Assembly (NCBI GenBank): GCA_963668595.1
Contig: OY764876.1
Span: forward strand, 2,914,001-2,978,000
From: GWE2-42-39 sp963668595
Lineage (GTDB): Bacteria > Bacteroidota > Bacteroidia > Bacteroidales > Prolixibacteraceae
Reading direction: 5' to 3'
DNA length: 64,000 nucleotides
Of the stretch, positions 1 to 9,510 are shown in pieces. Position 1 is the stretch's first letter. Each line of letters starts with the position of its first letter. The notes below the pieces were generated by a model that was not told where the DNA came from, did no database searches, and saw only the letters and a list, made by a program, of their open reading frames with translations. Position numbers and translations under genes: made by a program.

Positions 1-58
1 TCATCGAAATAACAACAGCTACTAAAATTACATAGACCTACTTTGAAAACGTACAAAC

Positions 59-1294
59 ATGGAAAATAAATCAAACGCCTTTTTCAGCCGTGCAGGTTTG
101 CCCAAACACTTATCGTGGGGGTATTTGGGAGTTCTAATTTTCATGATGGGTGACGGAATAGAACAAGGTTGGCTGAGTCCTTATTTAATTGAACGGGGAC
201 TTAGTCTGGAAGCATCTGCAGCCCTATTCACCGTATATGGAATAACAATCGGTATTTCATCCTGGTTTTCGGGGGTATTGGCTGAAACATTTGGCGCCAG
301 AAAAACCATGTTTTATGGACTCTTACTTTACCTGATTGGAACTGTTGGGTTCGTAGGTCTGGGAATTCCTGAACTAAATTATCCGGCCATGCTGATAACC
401 TATGCAGTGCGTGGTTTTGGTTATCCACTATTTGCCTATGCATTTCTGGTATGGATAACTTACTGTACTCCCAAGCAACAACTGGGACGGGCCGTCGGGT
501 GGTTTTGGTTTGTTTTTACCGGAGGGCTAAACGTATTGGGCGCTTACTATTCGAGTTGGGTAATTATTCAACTTGGACATATTACTACATTATGGACCAG
601 CGCATTTTGGGCGCTATTGGGTGCAGGATTTGCTTTAGGCCTGAACAAATATCAAAAGCTGGAAAGGAAAGGCGCTGAATCGAAAATGAAGGATTTGATG
701 AAAGGTATTACCATCATGCGCGATGAACCCAAAGTATTGTTGGGCGGCATTGTTCGGGTGATTAATACTACTGCACAATTTGCATTTCCGGTATTCCTGC
801 CCTTGTATATGGCCGAACATGGATTCAGCACCACCGAATGGCTGCAAATATGGGGAACCATCTTTACCGGCAATATTATTTTCAATCTCATTTTCGGATT
901 TGTTGGCGACCGGTTGGGCTGGCGTAACACAGTAATCTGGTTTGGAGGCGTTGGTTGTGCAATAAGTACCCTGCTTTTCTACTATTCACCAACATTTGGA
1001 AATAACAATTTCTGGATTGTAATGGCAGCCGGAACATTGTGGGGAGCTTTACTTGCAGGCTATGTTCCATTGTCGGCACTGGTTCCTTCGCTGGTTAAAG
1101 ACGACAAAGGTGCTGCCATGGCTGTTTTGAATCTGGGAGCCGGACTTCCGGTATTTGTTGGTCCTCTGTTGGTTGGTGTTTTTTATAAACTGATAGGAAG
1201 CGAAGGGGTGATTTGGTTGCTTGCTGCATTGTACTTGCTAAGCGCCGTACTTACCCGTTTCATTACTCTTCCGAATAATGCAAAAACAATGTAA
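59..1294 (+). CDS. MFS polyol permease (RbtT/DalT/CsbX-like)
   Basis: This 411-residue protein is a hydrophobic twelve-helix transporter. Its N-terminal half (GDGIEQGWLSPYL, then a TFGARK loop between helices 2 and 3) resembles the ribitol/D-arabitol permease group of the major facilitator superfamily. Members of that group import pentitols or related compounds by proton symport at the inner membrane. The ATG at 59 lies after a TTTG-containing promoter-like stretch (about 30-45) that resembles the sequence preceding the GH76 gene at 54535. The following genes are pentulose and triose-phosphate enzymes on the same strand, so it probably supplies their substrate. The substrate itself is inferred from family and context. 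Genes further upstream are outside the window. Confidence 0.82.
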   Translation: MENKSNAFFSRAGLPKHLSWGYLGVLIFMMGDGIEQGWLSPYLIERGLSLEASAALFTVYGITIGISSWFSGVLAETFGARKTMFYGLLLYLIGTVGFVGLGIPELNYPAMLITYAVRGFGYPLFAYAFLVWITYCTPKQQLGRAVGWFWFVFTGGLNVLGAYYSSWVIIQLGHITTLWTSAFWALLGAGFALGLNKYQKLERKGAESKMKDLMKGITIMRDEPKVLLGGIVRVINTTAQFAFPVFLPLYMAEHGFSTTEWLQIWGTIFTGNIIFNLIFGFVGDRLGWRNTVIWFGGVGCAISTLLFYYSPTFGNNNFWIVMAAGTLWGALLAGYVPLSALVPSLVKDDKGAAMAVLNLGAGLPVFVGPLLVGVFYKLIGSEGVIWLLAALYLLSAVLTRFITLPNNAKTM

Positions 1295-1313
1295 TACAAT
1301 AAGATATTTCAAC

Positions 1314-1430
1314 GAGAATGAGCATGATTCCGGAAAATCGCAATTGAGATGAATATCCATTCGAAACTCAATCATGCAATTCTTATAAAAATTATACAGA
1401 TCAATCTTGAAAAATTATATACGAATGAAA
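1314..1430 (+). repeat. Dispersed leader repeat, copy 1 (divergent)
   Basis: This is the most divergent of three related intergenic elements (others at 9619 and 54440). It shares the opening AATGAGCATGATT, the inverted pair GCATGATT (1322-1329) and AATCATGC (1370-1377), and the closing AAAATTATATACGAATGAAA, which includes the start codon of the dehydrogenase at 1425. The middle has diverged and carries extra bases. Its position just before a start codon suggests a transcribed 5' leader, but this is inferred. Confidence 0.7.
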
Positions 1431-2744
1431 CTGAATGTAAAAGAAGCACTGGATTCGGCCCGGGATACGCGGGCTCTTATTATAGACCAAAATATTATAG
1501 AGCAGGTTTCTAAATTATTTACTACAAATTTTGAAGGACGCAAGGCGGTTGTTGTATGTGATCAAACAACTTTAAAAATTGCCGGGCAAAAAGTGTATGA
1601 ATGTCTGAAAAAAGACGGACTGACGCAATTGGAGCCTTTCGTTTACGACGAATCAAAACCTTATGCTGAAATCGGGAATGTAGAGAAACTGAAAAATTCG
1701 TTAAAAGCACATGACGCTATTCCCATAGCTGTTGGATCAGGAACATTGAATGATATGACAAAATTGGCAGCTGCCCGTGCCAACAGGCCGTACATGTGTG
1801 TTGCAACAGCCGCATCGATGGATGGATATACCGCTTTTGGTGCTTCCATCACAGCGCAGGGAGCCAAACAAACATTTTCGTGTCCTGCTCCTTTTGCGGT
1901 TTTAGCTGATGTTGAAATTATCAGGCAGGCACCTTCCGAGATGACTGCTTCAGGATATGCCGATCTTTTTGCAAAAGTGACGGCAGGTGCCGATTGGATT
2001 GTTGCTGATGCCATAGGGGTAGAACCAATTGATCAGCGGGCCTGGTCAATTGTTCAGGATGGGTTAAAAGAAGCATTGGCAGATCCGGACGGAGCAAAAG
2101 CAGGGCGGCTGGAGGCAATTACACCATTGGTTGAAGGATTGATATTGGGTGGTTTTGCAATGCAATGGTCTCAAACCAGCCGTCCTGCATCCGGAGCAGA
2201 ACATCAATTCAGTCATCTGTGGAACATGGAGCATCACACCCATGAAGGCGAAACTCCATCGCATGGATTTCAGGTTGGCATTGCCACTTTAGCAATCACT
2301 CGTCTCTACGAAAAAATGCTCCAAACACCATTCGAATCGCTGGATGTAGAAACCTGCTGTCAGAAATGGCCAGAATGGTATGAATGGGAGAAAGCAATCA
2401 ACGAAAAATTCCAGGACACTGATTTTCTGGAAACAGCTTTAACTGAAACAAAAAAGAAATACATCGACAAAGAAGCACTGAAAGAACAGTTGATAAAATT
2501 AAAAACTGTTTGGCCTGAATTAAAAATGCATTTAACAGAACAATTGGTTCCGTCGGAAGATCTCGAGAAACGGCTGCGTGCAGTAGGTGCGCCTGTTGAC
2601 TCTGAACAGATTGGAATCTCGCGCAAACGCATGAAAGAATCGTTTTACAGAGCATCCTATATTCGCTCTCGCTTTACGATTCTCGACATCGCTGTCAGAA
2701 CAGGCTATTTGGATCAGTGGTTGGATGAAATATTTGAACAATAA
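1425..2744 (+). CDS. araM: sn-glycerol-1-phosphate dehydrogenase (AraM-like)
   Basis: The protein belongs to the iron-alcohol-dehydrogenase-like superfamily. It has a nucleotide-binding GSGT at residues 104-107 followed by NDMTKLAA. Probable metal ligands are Asp180 (GYAD), His260 (SGAEHQFSH) and His280 (SHGF). The family reduces dihydroxyacetone phosphate to glycerol-1-phosphate with NAD(P)H; in Bacillus the araM gene lies in the arabinose operon. Here it likewise sits beside an AraL-type phosphatase and an AraB-type kinase, two bases before the former. An in-frame TTG at 1407 would add six residues, but the ATG at 1425 is conserved in the repeat element and begins the normal family N-terminus. 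The true substrate could instead be a pentitol or its phosphate. Confidence 0.85.
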   Translation: MKLNVKEALDSARDTRALIIDQNIIEQVSKLFTTNFEGRKAVVVCDQTTLKIAGQKVYECLKKDGLTQLEPFVYDESKPYAEIGNVEKLKNSLKAHDAIPIAVGSGTLNDMTKLAAARANRPYMCVATAASMDGYTAFGASITAQGAKQTFSCPAPFAVLADVEIIRQAPSEMTASGYADLFAKVTAGADWIVADAIGVEPIDQRAWSIVQDGLKEALADPDGAKAGRLEAITPLVEGLILGGFAMQWSQTSRPASGAEHQFSHLWNMEHHTHEGETPSHGFQVGIATLAITRLYEKMLQTPFESLDVETCCQKWPEWYEWEKAINEKFQDTDFLETALTETKKKYIDKEALKEQLIKLKTVWPELKMHLTEQLVPSEDLEKRLRAVGAPVDSEQIGISRKRMKESFYRASYIRSRFTILDIAVRTGYLDQWLDEIFEQ

Positions 2745-2746
2745 TT

Positions 2747-3625
2747 ATGTTGGACGAAAAGATATTTTTATCATCCTTCCCGGATGAGCAGGCTTTGTAT
2801 AATCATTTACAAAAAATCAAGCATGTTGCTCTGGATATGGATGGCACTATTTATAAAGGGAATACACTATTCCCCTATACAAAACAATTTCTGTCTGATC
2901 TCAAATCAATGGGAATTGGCTATTCATTTTTAACCAATAACCCATCAAAAAGCACCGCAGACTATCTGGAACATTTACGAAAAATGGGTGTTGTGGCTAC
3001 GAAGGAGGAATTATACACCACTGCACAAGCTACAATCACTTATTTAATCAAACATCATCCTGAAGTAAAACGCTTGTTTATTCTGGGTACACCAAGTATG
3101 ATCGAAGAGTTTGAACTGGCTGGCTTCGAATCTGTTCCCAATGATCCGAAAGAAGAGCCGGATGCCGTGGTAATTGGCTTCGACTTAACTCTTGCTTACG
3201 ATCGTTTATCGCGTGCAGCCTGGTGGGTTTCTAAAAATAAACTGTATGTCGCTACCAACCCTGATTACGTTTGTCCAACCGACGAACCAGTGGTTTTGGT
3301 TGATTGCGGTTCAATCTGCGCTGTTATTGAGAAATCGGTAGGACGCGAACCTGATGTTGTTCTGGGCAAACCTCAACCAGAAATGCTCAATGGGATTTTG
3401 GAACTCCACAACCTGAAAAGTGACGAAGTGGCGATGGTGGGAGACCGGATCTACACCGATATTCTTATGGCTCACCGGGCCAATAGTTTGGGAGTACTTG
3501 TTCTGTCAGGAGAAGCAACCATGGACGATGCAACCAAAGCCGTTCCTCAGCCTCACCTGGTTACTCCTACCATTGAAACATTTGGAGAATTATTAAAACT
3601 TTCAAGAAAAAATCAGATACGATGA
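2747..3625 (+). CDS. HAD-IIA family sugar phosphatase (AraL/NagD-like)
   Basis: This is a cytoplasmic phosphatase of the haloacid dehalogenase class IIA. The nucleophile motif ALDMDGTIY places Asp30 and Asp32 in the active site. SFLTNNPS gives motif II, the lysine of VLGKPQPEM is motif III, and MVGDRIYTDI is motif IV. Length (292 residues) suits NagD/AraL proteins, which dephosphorylate a broad set of sugar phosphates. It is translationally coupled: its start lies two bases after the dehydrogenase stop, and its own stop overlaps the ribulokinase start as ATGA. Together with AraM this reproduces the araL-araM pair of the Bacillus arabinose operon. Release of glycerol or pentose from a phosphorylated intermediate is a plausible but unproven role. 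Confidence 0.85.
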   Translation: MLDEKIFLSSFPDEQALYNHLQKIKHVALDMDGTIYKGNTLFPYTKQFLSDLKSMGIGYSFLTNNPSKSTADYLEHLRKMGVVATKEELYTTAQATITYLIKHHPEVKRLFILGTPSMIEEFELAGFESVPNDPKEEPDAVVIGFDLTLAYDRLSRAAWWVSKNKLYVATNPDYVCPTDEPVVLVDCGSICAVIEKSVGREPDVVLGKPQPEMLNGILELHNLKSDEVAMVGDRIYTDILMAHRANSLGVLVLSGEATMDDATKAVPQPHLVTPTIETFGELLKLSRKNQIR

Positions 3626-5265
3626 AAGGGGTTATTGGCGCTGATTTTGGATCAGATTCCTGTCGGGTGATACTGGTTGATGCTCTTTCCGGAGAAATTC
3701 AGGCAACGGCAACAAAATTTTATCCGAGATGGATGAACGGCTTGTATTGCAATCCTGAAAGCAATCAGTATCGCCAGCATCCTTCTGATTATTTGGATGC
3801 ATTTGAACAAGCAGTGGCCGAAATGATGCAACCAGTAACTTCTTTGCAAAGAGAAAGTATTGTAGGCATTGCTTTCGATACAACAAGTTCTACCGTTTGT
3901 CTTACTGATGCAGACGGAATTCCACTGGCCCTATTGCCTGAATTTCGGGACAACCCGAATGCCATGTTTGCCTTATGGAAAGATCACACAGCCGTAAAAG
4001 AAGCTGATGAGATCAACGAGTTGGTTCGTCAATGGCCTGTTGATTACAACAAATATAGCGGAGGACGTTATTCTTCCGAATGGGTGTGGTCAAAAGTGCT
4101 TCATTTATTGCGAAAAGACGAAGCAATCAGCCAAAAGGCTTTTTCGTGGGTTGAACACTGCGATTGGCTTCCCAACTTTTTATGTGGAATAAATAGTCCG
4201 AAAGAGCGCAAATACAGTCGTTGTGCCGGCGGACATAAAGCAATGTGGCACGAAGAATGGGGCGGACTTCCATCCGAAGAGTTCTTCCAAAAACTGGCTC
4301 CCGATTTCCCCAATTTCTTATTTCGCTCGTACCGCGAAACCTACACAAGCGACACTGTCATTGGCTGTTTAACCGACGAATGGGCATCACGACTTGGCCT
4401 CAAGGCGAGTGTAAAAGTAGCTGTTGGCTCGGTCGATTGTCATGTTGGAGCTGTTGGGTCACAAATAAAACCGGGCATAATGGTCAGTGTAGTAGGAACA
4501 TCAACCTGCGATATTCTGGTAGCTGAAAAAGAACAGATTGGTTCTTCGGTTATCCCCGGAATATGCGGACAAGTGGACGGTTCGGTATTGCCTGGCTTGG
4601 TTGGTTTGGAAGCAGGACAGCCTGCCTTCGGCGATTTATATGCATGGTTCAGAGACCTGTTGGTTTTCCCTTTTCAACAACTGCTAACTCAGTTTGATTG
4701 GCTGGATGTAAATCAGCAAGAGCGTTTGATAAAAGAAATGAGCGAACAAATGATTCCCTGGCTTACCTCAGAAGCTGAGAAATTGGATATCAATACCAAT
4801 ACCGTTCTGGCAACCGACTGGATCAATGGCCGTCGTTCGCCTGATGCCGATGAATCGGTAAAAGCAACTTTAACCGGTTTACATCTGGGCAGCAATGCGC
4901 CTGCCATCTTTAAAGCGCTGGTCGATGCTTCAACCTATGGAATGAAAGCCATTGTTGATCGGTATATTGAAAATGGAATGATCGTTAATGAAGTAATTGG
5001 GGCAGGAGGAATTGCACAGAAATCCTCCTACGTTATGCAAACGATGGCTGATGTACTGGGGCTTCCGGTTAAAATTACCAAAGCAAAAGAATCCTGTGCA
5101 TTGGGCGCTGCAATGTTTGCATCTGTGGCTGCCGGGGTACATGCAAGTGTTCAGGACGCACAGGATGCAATGGGACAGGGATTCTTAAAAACCTATTATC
5201 CTCGCGAAGAATATGCTCAGATTCACCGGAAACGATATCAGGAATATTTGGAATACAGGGCATAG
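3622..5265 (+). CDS. araB: Ribulokinase (FGGY carbohydrate kinase)
   Basis: The 547-residue protein has the FGGY-kinase layout. The N-terminal phosphate-binding motif is GADFGSDSCRV (about residues 6-16), a substrate segment contains CAGGHKAMW, and the ATP-binding part includes VGTSTCDI. The length and the CAGGHKAMWH signature fit L-ribulokinase, which phosphorylates ribulose to ribulose-5-phosphate, rather than xylulokinase or glycerol kinase. The start overlaps the previous gene by four bases, which implies coupled translation. No arabinose isomerase or ribulose-phosphate epimerase follows; the next gene is a transketolase. The kinase may therefore act on ribulose formed by oxidation of a pentitol, or the rest of an arabinose operon lies upstream of the window. 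Confidence 0.88.
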   Translation: MKGVIGADFGSDSCRVILVDALSGEIQATATKFYPRWMNGLYCNPESNQYRQHPSDYLDAFEQAVAEMMQPVTSLQRESIVGIAFDTTSSTVCLTDADGIPLALLPEFRDNPNAMFALWKDHTAVKEADEINELVRQWPVDYNKYSGGRYSSEWVWSKVLHLLRKDEAISQKAFSWVEHCDWLPNFLCGINSPKERKYSRCAGGHKAMWHEEWGGLPSEEFFQKLAPDFPNFLFRSYRETYTSDTVIGCLTDEWASRLGLKASVKVAVGSVDCHVGAVGSQIKPGIMVSVVGTSTCDILVAEKEQIGSSVIPGICGQVDGSVLPGLVGLEAGQPAFGDLYAWFRDLLVFPFQQLLTQFDWLDVNQQERLIKEMSEQMIPWLTSEAEKLDINTNTVLATDWINGRRSPDADESVKATLTGLHLGSNAPAIFKALVDASTYGMKAIVDRYIENGMIVNEVIGAGGIAQKSSYVMQTMADVLGLPVKITKAKESCALGAAMFASVAAGVHASVQDAQDAMGQGFLKTYYPREEYAQIHRKRYQEYLEYRA

Positions 5266-5357
5266 ACAGAGGAATATTCCGGAGAAAACTGACGGAGCAG
5301 CAAAATCAGAAAAGAAGAATAAAAAATAAGCAAGAATAGAATAAAGTGAAAGCAATA

Positions 5358-7394
5358 ATGAACGAGTTTGGAGTAATGAAAAAAGCAGCGGATAACATCC
5401 GTATTTTGTCTGCAGCCATGGTAGAGAAAGCGAAATCTGGTCATCCCGGAGGAGCAATGGGAGGAGCTGATTTTATCAATGTATTATTTTCAGAATTCCT
5501 TATTTACGATCCCAAGAATCCACAATGGGAAGGTCGGGACCGTTTTTTCCTTGATCCTGGGCACATGTCACCCATGTTGTATTCGGTGCTGGCATTAACC
5601 GGAAAATATACCATGGACGAGCTTGCTGCTTTCCGCCAATGGGGAAGCGTTACTTCAGGCCATCCGGAACTGGATATTAACCGGGGAGTGGAAAATACTT
5701 CTGGTCCACTCGGACAAGGGCATACCTACGCTGTAGGAGCAGCTATCGCTGCAAAATTTCTGAAAGCACGCTTTGGCGAAGTAATGAATCAAACCATTTA
5801 TACTTATATTTCTGATGGTGGTATTCAGGAAGAAATTTCGCAGGGTGCAGGCCGTATTGCTGGTCATCTGGGTCTTGATAATCTGGTGATGTTTTACGAT
5901 TCGAATAACGTACAGCTTTCAACAACGGTAGATATGGTTTCTACCGAAAATGTGGCCATGAAATACCGTGCCTGGGGATGGGCAGTTGTTGAAATTGACG
6001 GACACGATGTGAAGGCAATCCGCGAAGCATTGAAAGAAGCCATGTTTGAAACCGAGCGCCCAACGCTGATTATTGGCAAAACAGTGATGGGAAAAGGAGC
6101 GGTTACGGCTGAACAGAAAAATTTTGGCAATCAGGTGTCCACACACGGACAACCTCTTTCTGCTGCTGGTGCTTCATTCGACGAAACGATTCGCAATCTG
6201 GGAGGCGATCCGCAAAATCCATTCTATATTTTTCCTGAAGTTCAGGAACTGTATGCAAAAAGTAATGCCGAACTTGAAGAGGTTGTGGACAAACGCTATG
6301 CTTATAAAGCACAGTGGGCAAAGCAAAATCCGGAGCTTGCTAAAAAACTGGAACGTTTCTTCTCAGGCGATGTTCCCGAATTGGATTGGTCGGCCATCCA
6401 GCAAAAAGCAAATCAGGCTACCCGGGCTGCTTCGTCGGTAGTATTGGCTGCTTTTGCCAAAAATATTGAAAACATGATTTGCTCATCGGCCGACTTGTCT
6501 AATTCAGACAAAACCGATGGCTTTTTAAAACAGACTCACCGCCTGCAAAAAAAAGATTTCAGTGGTGCATTCCTCGAAGCCGGAGTTTCAGAATTAACCA
6601 TGGCTTGCCTGTGCATTGGTATGGCATTACATGGGGGAGTTATTCCTGTATGCGGAACCTTTTTCGTTTTTTCTGATTACATGAAACCAGCCGTGCGCAT
6701 GGCTGCATTGATGGGTTTGCCCGTTAAGTTTGTGTGGACTCACGATTCGTTCCGAGTTGGAGAAGACGGCCCGACCCATGAACCGGTAGAGCAGGAAATC
6801 CAAATTCGACTGCTGGAAAAACTAAAAAATCATCATGGACAGAATTCGATGATGGTACTTCGCCCGGCGGATGCTGCCGAAACAACCGTTGCCTGGCAAA
6901 TGGCTCTGAAAAATATATCAACACCCACAGCATTACTGCTATCCCGGCAAAATATTACTGATTTACCGGCAAAAGAAAATCGGCAAGCTGAAGCTTATCA
7001 GGCCGAACTGGGAGCTTATGTGGTTGATGAAGACCAGAATCCCGATGTGGTGCTTGTTGCTTCCGGTTCCGAAGTGGCAACTTTGGTTGAAGGAGCTCAG
7101 TTGCTCCGCAACGATGGAGTGAAAGTTCGCATTGTATCGGCCATTTCCGAAGGTATTTTCACCAATCAAACAAAAGAATATCAGGAGGAAGTGATGCTGA
7201 AAGATTGTCCGGTTTTCGGATTAACGGCCGGATTACCCATTACGCTTGAAGGAATGGTTGGAAGTCGTGGAACAGTGTGGGGCCTGAATTCATTTGGCTA
7301 TTCCGCTCCGTATCCTGTATTGGATGAAAAATTCGGGTTTACAGGAGAAAATGTTTACTTGCAAGTAAAAAGATTACTCGCTTGCACAAAGTAA
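5358..7394 (+). CDS. tkt: Transketolase, single-chain
   Basis: The protein (about 678 residues) carries the thiamine diphosphate N-terminal half (KSGHPGGAMGGAD, DPGHMSP, GPLGQG), a pyrimidine-binding middle domain (EAGVSELTMACLCIGMALHG) and the C-terminal transketolase domain. It transfers two-carbon units between ketose and aldose phosphates, linking pentulose-5-phosphate to glycolysis. The usual GDG part of the thiamine diphosphate/metal motif reads SDGGIQEE here, while the distal Asn (YDSNN) is retained. This looks like a subfamily variant rather than a damaged site. A GTG at 5346 lies in frame, but the ATG at 5358 gives the more usual start. It is about 90 bases after the ribulokinase stop, in the same direction, and is probably the carbon exit from that pathway. 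Confidence 0.9.
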   Translation: MNEFGVMKKAADNIRILSAAMVEKAKSGHPGGAMGGADFINVLFSEFLIYDPKNPQWEGRDRFFLDPGHMSPMLYSVLALTGKYTMDELAAFRQWGSVTSGHPELDINRGVENTSGPLGQGHTYAVGAAIAAKFLKARFGEVMNQTIYTYISDGGIQEEISQGAGRIAGHLGLDNLVMFYDSNNVQLSTTVDMVSTENVAMKYRAWGWAVVEIDGHDVKAIREALKEAMFETERPTLIIGKTVMGKGAVTAEQKNFGNQVSTHGQPLSAAGASFDETIRNLGGDPQNPFYIFPEVQELYAKSNAELEEVVDKRYAYKAQWAKQNPELAKKLERFFSGDVPELDWSAIQQKANQATRAASSVVLAAFAKNIENMICSSADLSNSDKTDGFLKQTHRLQKKDFSGAFLEAGVSELTMACLCIGMALHGGVIPVCGTFFVFSDYMKPAVRMAALMGLPVKFVWTHDSFRVGEDGPTHEPVEQEIQIRLLEKLKNHHGQNSMMVLRPADAAETTVAWQMALKNISTPTALLLSRQNITDLPAKENRQAEAYQAELGAYVVDEDQNPDVVLVASGSEVATLVEGAQLLRNDGVKVRIVSAISEGIFTNQTKEYQEEVMLKDCPVFGLTAGLPITLEGMVGSRGTVWGLNSFGYSAPYPVLDEKFGFTGENVYLQVKRLLACTK

Positions 7395-7459
7395 TTTTCA
7401 GAAACAAACAGCTAGATTTAGCTTGACAACTAAACCTGATAAAAACTAAAATTGAACTG

Positions 7460-8794
7460 ATGACGAATATATTGAGTTTTCTCAAGCCGGCTCCGGAAAA
7501 AGAGCAAACCATTACCGACAAAAGTGAATTGAATGCCAAGTATAAATATTGGCGTACACGAGTTCTTTATACCACGATGATCGGGTATGTGATGTTTTAT
7601 TTTGTTCGGAAAAACATCTCCATCGCCATGCCTGCGCTTGAGGCTGATCTGGGAATCTCAAAAGCTGATCTGGGACTTTTTCTCACTTTACACGGAGTGG
7701 TATATGGGATCTCAAAATTTGTAAATGGTTTCTTTGGCGATCAAACCAATCCACGGTATTTCATGGCGATTGGCTTATTCTTTTCGGCAACAATGAGTTT
7801 GCTTTTTGGGTTGAGTAGCGGAGTATTGGCTTTTGGTATTTTTTGGTTGCTCAACGGTTGGTTTCAGGGAATGGGATTTCCTCCTTGTGCCAACACTTTA
7901 ACCAATTGGTTTTCCCCATCCGAGCGGGGAGTCAAATTCTCGCTCTGGAATACGTCACATTCAATAGGCGCTTCGCTGGTTTTATTACTGAACAGCTTTT
8001 TAGTGATGTACGATTGGCGGTACTGTTTCCTGGTTCCTGCTGCCCTCGGATATATTGGCGTTCTTTTTATTCTGAACAGACATCGCGATAAACCTCAATC
8101 ACTGGGACTTCCGCTGGTTGAAGAATATAAAAACGAGGAATCAGAACTGAAAAATGAGGAAGACGATACAAAAGGCGATTTTAAGCTTTTTATCCGGAAA
8201 CATGTTTTTGGCAATCCGGCAATCTGGTTTCTTTGTCTGGCTAATTTCTTTTTATACACTATTCGTTATGCCATTTTAGACTGGGGACCAACTTTTCTGA
8301 CTGAAATGAAAGGAGTTGATTTGCAAAAAGCTGGATGGCTGGTTGCCAGTTACGAAGGCTTTGGTATTTTGGGAATGCTTTCAAGTGGCTGGATGATGGA
8401 CAAAGTTTTCAAAGGACGCGGAGGACGTGCGGCCCTGATCTACATGGCAATTTGTTCTGTCGCTGTTTTCTTCTTCTGGAAATTACCCAATGAAAGTCCA
8501 TTCTTTTATGGAATTCTGCTTTGCATTGTTGGCTTCTTTATTTATGGACCACAAGCATTGGTCGGAATAATTGCCGCCAACCTGGCTACCAAAAAAGCTG
8601 CCGCTACAGCAATCGGACTTACAGGTTTATTTGCCTATTTAAGTACCGTATTATCGGGCTGGGGACTTGGTTATTTGGTAACACATTATGGCTGGTCGCT
8701 TGGTTTTCTCATTCTTGTTGCTTCGGGTATTGCTGCAACAATCTTTTTCGCATTTACATGGAATTCAGGTTATATCAAAGAAAAAGCGAAATAA
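7460..8794 (+). CDS. Organophosphate:phosphate antiporter (GlpT/UhpT-like MFS)
   Basis: This 444-residue inner-membrane protein has the features of the OPA branch of the major facilitator superfamily. A soluble N-terminus leads to YWRTRVLYTTMIGYVMFYFVRKNISIAMP, followed by KFVNGFFGDQTNPRYFM between helices 2 and 3, and a central hydrophilic loop rich in Glu/Lys (about residues 220-245). Relatives exchange glycerol-3-phosphate or hexose phosphates for inorganic phosphate. In this operon it may import a sugar or polyol phosphate that the HAD phosphatase and dehydrogenase then process. It ends 23 bases before the esterase gene. The fold and family are clear; the exact substrate is not. Confidence 0.85.
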   Translation: MTNILSFLKPAPEKEQTITDKSELNAKYKYWRTRVLYTTMIGYVMFYFVRKNISIAMPALEADLGISKADLGLFLTLHGVVYGISKFVNGFFGDQTNPRYFMAIGLFFSATMSLLFGLSSGVLAFGIFWLLNGWFQGMGFPPCANTLTNWFSPSERGVKFSLWNTSHSIGASLVLLLNSFLVMYDWRYCFLVPAALGYIGVLFILNRHRDKPQSLGLPLVEEYKNEESELKNEEDDTKGDFKLFIRKHVFGNPAIWFLCLANFFLYTIRYAILDWGPTFLTEMKGVDLQKAGWLVASYEGFGILGMLSSGWMMDKVFKGRGGRAALIYMAICSVAVFFFWKLPNESPFFYGILLCIVGFFIYGPQALVGIIAANLATKKAAATAIGLTGLFAYLSTVLSGWGLGYLVTHYGWSLGFLILVASGIAATIFFAFTWNSGYIKEKAK

Positions 8795-8817
8795 CAAATC
8801 TCAATATCAAACTTATT

Positions 8818-9492
8818 ATGAAGACTTTATCTGCTCAAATTCTGCTATTAATTGTCCTGTTGTCTTTCGGACAGCAAAGTTTTGCACAAGACAACAAATA
8901 TTCCGTGTATTACTATCGGCGAGTTAGTCTTTTCGAGAAACTAAACATCGACCGCAACGACATTATTTTCCTCGGAAACAGTATTACCGACGGGGCTGAA
9001 TGGTCCGAGATTTTTGATAATCCGCAAATTAAAAACAGGGGAATCAGTGGCGATATTACCGCCGGGGTTTTAGACCGACTGGAACCGATTATCAAAGGAA
9101 AACCTGCCAAACTTTTTCTTTTGATCGGAATTAATGATGTTTCGCGCGGAATTTCGGTTGACTCAATTGTTGGCAATATTCGTTTAATTATAGAACGACT
9201 TCAGCAAGGATCTCCGAAAACTCACATTTACCTGCAAAGCGTGTTGCCCGTTAACGACCAGTTTGATAATTATAAAAATCATGTTTCGAGATGGCAAATG
9301 GTGCCCGAAATAAATGAAAAACTAAAAGTTGTTGCTTCTGAAAAGCAGGTTACTTACGTTGATCTTTTCAGTCATCTCACCGACGAGTCGGGAACAAAAC
9401 TTAACCCTGCATACACCAACGACGGGCTCCACCTGATGGGCGAAGGTTATTTTGTATGGAAAGAAGTAATTGAGCCTTACCTGAAAAAATAA
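8818..9492 (+). CDS. Secreted SGNH/GDSL-family esterase
   Basis: The 224-residue protein begins with a signal peptide (MKTLSAQILLLIVLLSFG, cleaved near SFAQ). It has the SGNH blocks: IFLGNSITDG with the nucleophile Ser, the oxyanion Gly in RGISGD, IGINDVS, and the catalytic Asp/His pair in DGLHLMGEG. Such periplasmic enzymes remove acyl groups from sugars or act on lysophospholipids. The open frame extends back to 8521 inside the antiporter gene, but the ATG at 8818 directly precedes the signal peptide and is the credible start. As the last gene of the run it may deacylate an imported substrate. A long hairpin follows its stop. Confidence 0.85.
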   Translation: MKTLSAQILLLIVLLSFGQQSFAQDNKYSVYYYRRVSLFEKLNIDRNDIIFLGNSITDGAEWSEIFDNPQIKNRGISGDITAGVLDRLEPIIKGKPAKLFLLIGINDVSRGISVDSIVGNIRLIIERLQQGSPKTHIYLQSVLPVNDQFDNYKNHVSRWQMVPEINEKLKVVASEKQVTYVDLFSHLTDESGTKLNPAYTNDGLHLMGEGYFVWKEVIEPYLKK

Positions 9493-9510
9493 GCAACTCT
9501 CCTGAAACTT

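Noticed and set aside
1314..1430. Insertion sequence remnant at the leader repeat
   Set aside because: No transposase fragment, terminal inverted repeats or clear target duplications are visible at any of the three copies; a leader element remains the simpler reading.
8521..8817. N-terminal extension of the SGNH esterase frame
   Set aside because: It overlaps the antiporter gene in another frame and the ATG at 8818 directly precedes a clean signal peptide.
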